Part shown: positions 28,953-34,117 of the stretch, piece by piece
Numbering within the stretch: position 1 is the stretch's first letter
Layout: the number at the start of each line of letters is the position of its first letter
From: a virus
Virus record (IMG/VR): IMGVR_UViG_3300025154_000277
Span: 1 to 34,117 of that record
Reading direction: 5' to 3' (one strand)
Length of the DNA: 34,117 bases
The notes under the pieces: model-generated
What the model saw: only the letters and a program-made list of their open reading frames with translations
Database searches by the model: none
Told to the model about the DNA's origin: nothing
Made by a program: the position numbers and the translations under genes

Positions 28953-29087
28953 TTGCTCGTTGCAACTTTGTTAATAACCGAGGCAGCCAAACAGGTACGA
29001 CCTAAAGGGTTAAGCCAAGGGATATATGTTGTTCCGGAAAGAGACAAAGTTCTCAAACGAAAGGTAGGTAGTAAAAATGTTAAGTGA
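28953..29087 (+). CDS. Possible small ORF before the scaffold gene
   Basis: A frame from TTG 28953 to TGA 29085-29087 (44 residues) with protein-like content (LLITEAAKQVRPKGLSQGIY, then VVPERDKVLKRKVG). The same frame is open back to 28875, through the terminator, without an ATG. It overlaps the scaffold gene start. Start codon and binding site are poor, so it may be the remnant of a longer gene. Confidence 0.3.
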   Translation: MLVATLLITEAAKQVRPKGLSQGIYVVPERDKVLKRKVGSKNVK

Positions 29088-29931
29088 AACAAGAATGATT
29101 AGTTGGAAAAAAAAGGTTTTAGGATTGGCAAAAATCTATGGCACGTCTGCCAGGTTTTACCCTGGTGGCAACACCGGCGACGATGATGACATCATTGATG
29201 GCGATGTTGCTCTGGATACCGCCATAGAGGACGGCGAAAAAGCTGAACTGAAAGGCAACAAGGAATGGGACAAAGAACGTCAGCGAGCCGACCAGGAAGC
29301 CGCCAATGCAAAGAGAGCCAGAGAATTAGCCTCACAGGTTCAATCGGAACTCGAAACCACACGGTCAGAAGCAGAACAGTTGAAAGCGGAACTTACAAAA
29401 GCAAAGTCTGAAGCTGCTAATGCCGGTATCGAAGACGTTGAACTGAAAGAGGAAGAATACGACGGTTCAGACCTTACGTTGGTTAAGGCTATTAAGTCAA
29501 TCAAAAAAGAGATTGCGGCGAAAGATGCCGAAATCAAAAACCTTCAGGAAGCCAACAAGAAAGCGGAACAAGCCACGCAGCAGGACAGAGCGGCACAGAA
29601 ACGCAACGCTGACTACGAAGAACTTCTCTCTGCTTTGGACAATGAGTTTGACGCAGACTGCCGCAATGAAGCGGTTACGAAGTTTAACGACCTTGTCGCA
29701 GCAGGCAATGTTCCCAAAGGCAATCCCGCAAAAGCAACTTTGATAATGGCCAAGTGCTACAAAGAAGTTTTCGCGGTAAAGCACAAAGGCACAAAACCCA
29801 ACAAATCAGAATTGGCACTTGACACTGGTTCGGGCGGTGGCGCACGGACAAATCTGTCTGGCAGCAAGCTCAAGAAAGGTTCTCTTGAAGAAGTTGCAGC
29901 CCAGGCAGCAAAAATGTCAATAAAAACTTAG
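29077..29931 (+). CDS. Scaffold-like head assembly protein
   Basis: A 284-residue protein directly before the capsid gene. It has an acidic N-terminal part (GDDDDIIDGDVALDTAIEDGEKAE), a long coiled coil (about 65-180) rich in Glu, Lys and Ala, and a more globular basic C-terminus (GSKLKKGSLEEVAAQAAKM). This layout and place are usual for scaffold proteins that guide capsid assembly and then leave. No protease motif is seen. AAAGGTAGGTAG precedes the ATG. Confidence 0.75.
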   Translation: MLSETRMISWKKKVLGLAKIYGTSARFYPGGNTGDDDDIIDGDVALDTAIEDGEKAELKGNKEWDKERQRADQEAANAKRARELASQVQSELETTRSEAEQLKAELTKAKSEAANAGIEDVELKEEEYDGSDLTLVKAIKSIKKEIAAKDAEIKNLQEANKKAEQATQQDRAAQKRNADYEELLSALDNEFDADCRNEAVTKFNDLVAAGNVPKGNPAKATLIMAKCYKEVFAVKHKGTKPNKSELALDTGSGGGARTNLSGSKLKKGSLEEVAAQAAKMSIKT

Positions 29932-29953
29932 TTAAAATAGAAAGGGACATACT

Positions 29954-31030
29954 ATGTCTTTTCATCAGGATGTGGACAACCTCACAAGGGATATGCACGA
30001 TGCCTCGTGGGAAGTTGAATATATGCAGAAGAATCCGGTTACGGCTTTAATGCTGGAGCGGAAGAATCTGCGGTTTTCGGGCGGAAGTCAGTATTACAAG
30101 GAATTGGATACCGACACAGACGAAGACCTTGTGCAGGATTACGATGCCAATACCACACTCACTCACGGCGTTAAGGACACGACCGAACGCGCGACTTTCA
30201 AGAAAAAGAAATTCCAGTGTCCGGTACAGATTGACGTTGATGAGGAATTGGATAACGGCAAACAGTCAGCAGATGGTACGCAGTTGTATAGTCTGGCTAA
30301 ATACCGCGTCGAGAAAGCGAACAAGGCTTGTCGATTCCATATGCGAAAGTTGATGTATAGAGGCACTGGAGTCTCCGGTGCGGCTACGGACAGCAACAAG
30401 TATGTTCAGGGTCTCAATAACGCATTGAGAGTTGACCACACATACGGCGGTATCACCAGAACTTATTCAGCGGGTACATCTGCTGATACTGGCTTCTTCT
30501 GGCAGCCAATGGGTGGAACTATCACTACGACGGTACAGGATACCGAGACAGCAATCAGTATTTCGTGGTTGCGTGGCGTTCTCGAACCTCTCGAAGACCT
30601 CGAAAGCGATAACACCAGCCTCGTTACCATTGTCGGTGGCGTGCTGTGGTTAGCTTTGCAGGCCGAAGCAGAGGCTCGGAGCCTGCCTTATACGATTGAA
30701 AAGAATCGTATCGCTCGTCAGGGTTTTGAGGAAATGATAATTGATGGCCGCAGGGTCGTCAAAGACCCATTCCTGAAAGCCGCAAACAATACTGCGATGG
30801 GCGAAACATCGGCCAGTGCCGGTGCATTGGAACGGCGCATCTACTGCTTGAATCTTATGGATTGGGATATGTTCATCCATCCGGACAGAAACTTCAAGCT
30901 GACTGAGTTCTTCGACCAGAAGAACATCGCCGGCGGTTCTGATATGAAACTCGCAAGAGTTTTGTTTGCCGGAAACCTTGTCTGTTGGCATCCGAATAGC
31001 CAGTTGTACTATTCGAACATCATACCCTAA
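29954..31030 (+). CDS. Major capsid protein (HK97 fold inferred)
   Basis: A 358-residue protein after the scaffold gene, with a strong site (AGAAAGGGACA). Its N-terminal region (FHQDVDNLTRDMHDASWEVEYM), the mid helix rich in RVEKANKACRFHMRKLMYRG, repeated Gly/Thr-rich strands, then a C-terminal part with WHPNSQLYYSNIIP fit HK97-fold major capsid proteins of non-cleaved type. Assignment is from place, size and layout; fold is inferred. It would form the icosahedral shell. Confidence 0.8.
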   Translation: MSFHQDVDNLTRDMHDASWEVEYMQKNPVTALMLERKNLRFSGGSQYYKELDTDTDEDLVQDYDANTTLTHGVKDTTERATFKKKKFQCPVQIDVDEELDNGKQSADGTQLYSLAKYRVEKANKACRFHMRKLMYRGTGVSGAATDSNKYVQGLNNALRVDHTYGGITRTYSAGTSADTGFFWQPMGGTITTTVQDTETAISISWLRGVLEPLEDLESDNTSLVTIVGGVLWLALQAEAEARSLPYTIEKNRIARQGFEEMIIDGRRVVKDPFLKAANNTAMGETSASAGALERRIYCLNLMDWDMFIHPDRNFKLTEFFDQKNIAGGSDMKLARVLFAGNLVCWHPNSQLYYSNIIP

Positions 31031-31122
31031 TGGGTAAGTAAAAACGCTCGTTGTAACGGTGGCGCGTAATAACGGGTAGTAAAAAATAAAAGCCAAAACA
31101 ATTTAATTTGAAAGGTTTTACA

Positions 31123-31689
31123 ATGACAGTTGGAATTACAAGAGGTCAATTTTATCTAATTGACAGGTGGCCAGGTGAAGTTACTAACGGCCCGAATCCG
31201 TCGAGTTGGACTACGCTTTCCGACACAGAGGATTTTCCTCTCGGCACGAAGCGTATGATTTACAACGACACCCTTAAGGGCTGGTCAACGATGATGTGTC
31301 TCTATTACGTCAAAGGTACGGCGGCTTTGGCCGTGGCAGGTGCTTTGTGCGGTATTGACATATCGGAAATGGCCACTGCCGGCCAGTGGAATCGTGTTTG
31401 CAATGACGGTGGCGAAGTTGTACTGACAGGACCCATTGCCATCGCCCTTGCTACGCAAGTTGAGGCCACTCCGTATGGTTGGTGGTGGGTTGGTGGAGTC
31501 TGTCCTTCGGATGCAGTTACCGCATTTACCAGTACCTTCAAGTTCATTACCGATGGTAATGTAACTGCGGGTCTTGGTATGGTGATGGCTGATTCGACGA
31601 CAGCAGGTTACACCAAGTTCCATCTTGCAACTGCTACGGACATTGGCAATGTATCAGCGTTCTCGTTGGCCGCTGATAGCACATCGTAA
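31123..31689 (+). CDS. Likely head decoration or minor capsid protein
   Basis: A 188-residue protein 92 bases after the capsid gene. ATG 31123 is preferred, with GAAAGG upstream; an in-frame TTG 15 bases before is possible. The chain is rich in Gly, Ala, Thr, Trp and hydrophobic strand segments (YVKGTAALAVAGALCGID, VVLTGPIAIALATQVEATPYGWWWVGGVCP), with no charged helix. This fits a beta-rich capsid-binding protein. No family is recognised. The 92-base gap before it shows nothing else clear. Confidence 0.6.
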   Translation: MTVGITRGQFYLIDRWPGEVTNGPNPSSWTTLSDTEDFPLGTKRMIYNDTLKGWSTMMCLYYVKGTAALAVAGALCGIDISEMATAGQWNRVCNDGGEVVLTGPIAIALATQVEATPYGWWWVGGVCPSDAVTAFTSTFKFITDGNVTAGLGMVMADSTTAGYTKFHLATATDIGNVSAFSLAADSTS

Positions 31690-31731
31690 TTGAAACCTTA
31701 AAATAGCAACAATTTTTTAAGGAGTTCAATT

Positions 31732-32010
31732 ATGGCAGCGTTCGATACCACAAAGCAGAAGTTGGTAAAACTATCCGGTGTCCTTCAGGAAATCGGAGCA
31801 GGTGTTACTATTGCAAGTGTATCAGGCCAGACGTTCACAGTGGCGACGAAACTCAAGAAGGTACTTTCTGGACACGGAGTTATGGATACTGATGGTATGA
31901 CCGCGAAAGCGACCACCGGAGTAGTATCAAGTGGCCAGGTTACTTTCACGAGATACGCTCCCATTGAAACGAGTGCCGATACGCTCACCTATGAGTTGTA
32001 TGGTTACTAA
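31732..32010 (+). CDS. Small beta-rich virion protein, possible decoration protein
   Basis: A 92-residue protein with TTTTTTAAGGAGTTC before the ATG. It is made of short strands (KLVKLSGVLQEIGAG, VTIASVSGQTFTVATKL, GVVSSGQVTFTRYAP) as in small phage head or head-tail trimers. It ends directly before a terminator, so it closes the head block. Exact role not shown by the sequence. Confidence 0.6.
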   Translation: MAAFDTTKQKLVKLSGVLQEIGAGVTIASVSGQTFTVATKLKKVLSGHGVMDTDGMTAKATTGVVSSGQVTFTRYAPIETSADTLTYELYGY

Positions 32011-32025
32011 GTGATTAGCTTACTT

Positions 32026-32068
32026 CTTGCGGGGTCTGGCTTGGGGTCAGCCCCGCAAGGGGATTTTT
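32026..32068 (+). terminator. Intrinsic terminator closing the head block
   Basis: CTTGCGGGG (32026-32034) pairs fully with CCCCGCAAG (32051-32059); after GGGA comes TTTTT (32064-32068). It separates the head genes from the methyltransferase/radical SAM cassette, suggesting a distinct transcript beyond it, or partial read-through. Confidence 0.75.
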
Positions 32069-32090
32069 ACATAAGAAGAAAGAAATAAAT

Positions 32091-32792
32091 ATGCCAGAAG
32101 AAACTTTTAAAATAAGCGATGCAGAGGCGTTGTATAAGACAATGCACAGTTCCAATACCGCGTATATGGAAAATAATCAAGGTATCAAGGTGGCTTGTGA
32201 TTGGCTTCATTTAGTCAGAGATACGAGAGGTGAGATTCACAATCCGTGGTCTGATAAGCCTATCAAGATTCTTGAACTCGGTTGCGGAAACGGCAAACTA
32301 TGTAATTTCTTGTCGGAAATGGATTTGGACGTTACGGGAGTTGACATTGCTCTTGCTCCTGCTGTGTACGATAGGTCTAAATATAAATTCATCAAACACG
32401 ATTTAACAGAATTTCCTTATCCATTTGAAGACAATGAGTTTGATTACTGTCTCAATTTTGATGTTATGGAACACTTGCCAGAAGACAAGGTTATTGGCGT
32501 TTTAAAAGAGATGGCAAGAATAAGTCGCGGGATTATCGTTAAAATAGCTTGCAGTGGAAAACCGCCATTGCACATTACAGTTAAAAGCCCTGGCTGGTGG
32601 TTGAATCAGTTGATTGTAAGCTGTCCCGACTTTTCGTGGCAACTGTTAAGAAACTGTGAAAGAGTGTGTCAATTTACAGATGATACAAGTTACTGCCTTA
32701 ATGAATTTTCCGATATACGACCAATAAAGGATGAGGATTGTCATATTGTTTATGCTCCATTGTTTTATGGAAAGAGGGGCGTAATTGCTTAA
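32091..32792 (+). CDS. Class I SAM-dependent methyltransferase
   Basis: A 233-residue enzyme with SAM-binding motif ILELGCGNGKL (60-70), the acidic GVDIALA strand end, and FDYCLNFDVMEHLPED (a motif-IV-like segment). It resembles small-molecule methyltransferases more than DNA enzymes: no target-recognition region or DPPY motif. AAGAAAGAAAT precedes the ATG. Overlaps the radical SAM gene by 8 bases, so both likely act on one substrate. Substrate unknown. Confidence 0.8.
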   Translation: MPEETFKISDAEALYKTMHSSNTAYMENNQGIKVACDWLHLVRDTRGEIHNPWSDKPIKILELGCGNGKLCNFLSEMDLDVTGVDIALAPAVYDRSKYKFIKHDLTEFPYPFEDNEFDYCLNFDVMEHLPEDKVIGVLKEMARISRGIIVKIACSGKPPLHITVKSPGWWLNQLIVSCPDFSWQLLRNCERVCQFTDDTSYCLNEFSDIRPIKDEDCHIVYAPLFYGKRGVIA

Positions 32793-33825
32793 AGTAAAAC
32801 TCTATCTTTGCGGCGGAGAAGACCCTATAAGCGAATTTCCGCTTGGCCTGGGTTACTTGAAGTCGAACTGCTCCGGCGATATTACAATCGTTAATAGCAG
32901 AGATGAACTCAAAGATTGTGATTTAATCGGTCTGTCCTCAACGGTAGGCGGTTTGAAAGAGGCTGTTGACATTGTAACTCATACAGACATTCCAGTTGCT
33001 ATCGGCGGTCAGGGTACTATGTGGGACGGTTTAAGCGATTATTCATTCAAATATATCATCATTGGCGAGGGCGAAGAAGCCCTGCAAAGCATTATAAATG
33101 GTTCTGCCAGCGATAGGATTATGCGAACCACTAACCGGCCAGAACTTGATACTCTCAAATTTCCAGATAGAGGCCGATGCGGCAATGACGTGCCTGTTCT
33201 CACGAGCAGGGGTTGTCCGTGGCATTGTTATTTCTGTTCATCGCAGAATTATTGGGGCAAGGTCAGGTTTCATTCGGCAGAGTATTTTCTTGCCGAAGTA
33301 GATTTCATAGATAAGGCATATCCGAACTCAAATTTGCTTTACATAATGGACGATTTGTTCATAGCCAATGTCAAGCGTTTTAACGAGATATATGACAAGT
33401 GGATGGTTTTAGGTCTAAATCGCAGATTCAAATTAAAAGGCTTTGTCCGGTCTAACTGCCTTACTATGGATATTGCCAAGAAGATGAAATCTATGGGTTT
33501 TGAATCAGTCCGGTTCGGTGCAGAATCGGCAAGTGATAGGATGTTGAAAGTTCTCAATAAACAAGAAACCGTTGAAGACCATCAGCGATGTATTGATATT
33601 TGCAATGAAATTGACTTGCCGGTTCACTGTTCCTTGATGTGTTGCTTACCAACAGAAACGGTTGAGGATAGAGTGCTGACTTATAATTTCGTTGAGAAGA
33701 ATAAAGATAAAGTAGTTGTTTCGGGTCATTATAGATTTCAAGCATTCCCCGGTACAAAATTCTACAATGGTAGTAGCCCTCTCGATAAAGACATCGATTG
33801 GAGAACCAGGGGTAAGGTAAGCTAA
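32785..33825 (+). CDS. Radical SAM enzyme with cobalamin-binding-like domain
   Basis: A 346-residue enzyme. The N-terminal part (about 1-110) is Rossmann-like in the style of B12-binding domains (DLIGLSSTVGGLKEAVDIV, then IPVAIGGQG, then YIIIGEGEEAL) but without DxHxxG. It leads into a radical SAM core with SRGCPWHCYFC (C144, C148, C151), which holds the 4Fe-4S cluster, and later FESVRFGAESASD. Such enzymes methylate or rearrange unreactive carbons. Start is TTG with GAGGGG upstream. The C-terminal part may be short for the family. Unusual in phage; likely part of a carbohydrate or peptide modification cassette. Confidence 0.82.
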   Translation: MLKVKLYLCGGEDPISEFPLGLGYLKSNCSGDITIVNSRDELKDCDLIGLSSTVGGLKEAVDIVTHTDIPVAIGGQGTMWDGLSDYSFKYIIIGEGEEALQSIINGSASDRIMRTTNRPELDTLKFPDRGRCGNDVPVLTSRGCPWHCYFCSSQNYWGKVRFHSAEYFLAEVDFIDKAYPNSNLLYIMDDLFIANVKRFNEIYDKWMVLGLNRRFKLKGFVRSNCLTMDIAKKMKSMGFESVRFGAESASDRMLKVLNKQETVEDHQRCIDICNEIDLPVHCSLMCCLPTETVEDRVLTYNFVEKNKDKVVVSGHYRFQAFPGTKFYNGSSPLDKDIDWRTRGKVS

Positions 33826-33846
33826 CACAAGAAGAAAGATAAAATT

Positions 33847-34117
33847 ATGAAGATAGCAATTTTGACATTGACAGGGCAAAGGGATAAATACATTGACGAC
33901 TTGCTGGCCGAACAGTTGAGAGAATACGGCCATACGGTTACGGTTCGTAATTACATATACTCCGGCAAGGAGACGGTATGCTACGAAAAACCAGATGTCG
34001 TAATTCACCCGATGGCTGGCGGTCAGTACAAATATGATTTCATACAAAAATGCAAGGAATGGGGCGTTGAGGTTATTGTTCGACGCGGCGAAGCTGGAAT
34101 GGGAAGAACAGAGTTTG
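33847..34117 (+). CDS. Partial protein, carbohydrate-enzyme-like
   Basis: A frame from ATG 33847 runs off the right edge (90 codons). It starts MKIAILTLTGQRDKYIDDLL and continues AEQLREYGHTVTVRNY, a Rossmann-like opening of a glycosyltransferase-type fold. Later come a DVVIHPMAGGQY segment and VEVIVRRGEAGMGR, a phrase like those in surface-carbohydrate biosynthesis proteins. AGAAAGATAAA precedes the ATG. Only the N-terminal domain is visible, so the family is tentative. Confidence 0.5.
   Translation, partial: MKIAILTLTGQRDKYIDDLLAEQLREYGHTVTVRNYIYSGKETVCYEKPDVVIHPMAGGQYKYDFIQKCKEWGVEVIVRRGEAGMGRTEF

Noticed and set aside
29340-29784. Minus-strand frames opposite the scaffold gene
   Set aside because: Shadows of the Glu/Ala/Lys-rich coding strand, with Ser/Phe-rich products and no start signals.
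1-34117. CRISPR array, toxin-antitoxin pair or transposon
   Set aside because: No regularly spaced repeats, no paired toxin and antitoxin ORFs, and no transposase or terminal inverted repeats were found.

Overview
The window looks like part of the genome of a tailed double-stranded DNA bacteriophage (Caudoviricetes), free or integrated. Every gene I can support lies on the + strand. The genes are short, tightly packed and often overlap by 1-10 bases, each usually with its own purine-rich ribosome binding site. The order runs from a recombination and replication block to a packaging and head block. No integrase, tail, DNA polymerase or clear lysis gene is seen. The host cannot be named. Sec signal peptides and a lipobox protein fit a bacterial host, perhaps a diderm.

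Layout. 1-1085: a mobile HNH-AP2 endonuclease gene, then about 430 bases without a convincing gene but packed with predicted RNA helices, ending beside an initiator-type tRNA-Met(CAT). 1100-7250: small Cys-rich or membrane proteins, then a recombination module: an SbcC/Rad50-like ATPase cut into two ORFs by an HNH-AP2 gene, RecT with a zinc-ribbon tail, a metallo-beta-lactamase-fold protein and a stand-alone Topo VI-A/Spo11-like protein. 7260-13000: a NinB-like protein, two further HNH proteins, a truncated DNA methyltransferase, a replisome-organiser/helicase-loader-like protein, a RusA resolvase, a DUF2303/YfdQ protein and an MmcB-like nuclease-fold protein. 13000-17480: many tiny accessory genes, a cytosine-5 methyltransferase and a permuted papain-like hydrolase preceded by a broken relative carrying a frameshifted HNH-AP2 gene. 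A small Xre-type regulator closes this block. 17480-17820: a regulatory interval with a weak terminator, a 16-bp palindrome and a TATAAT box between direct repeats.

17814-32010: a large exported protein, a SEC-C protein, terminase small and large subunits, another HNH-AP2 gene, more membrane or exported small proteins, the portal, a strong bidirectional terminator, a scaffold-like coiled-coil protein, the major capsid protein and two likely head-decoration proteins, ending at a terminator. 32091-34117: a cassette of a SAM methyltransferase, a cobalamin-type radical SAM enzyme and a partial protein resembling surface-carbohydrate enzymes.

How they work together. RecT, the ATPase, the MBL-fold protein and RusA form a plausible annealing, end-processing and resolution pathway; the loader-like protein would recruit host replication. 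Terminase, portal, scaffold and capsid build and fill the head. Homing endonucleases have clearly reshaped the genome: four related HNH-AP2 copies (one frameshifted), one splitting the ATPase and one inside a broken duplicate. The most notable features are the ornate RNA region beside the initiator tRNA, the split ATPase, the broken duplicate, two small genes with in-frame stops, and the radical SAM cassette after the head genes. All functional calls come from reading motifs; no database search or folding program was run.
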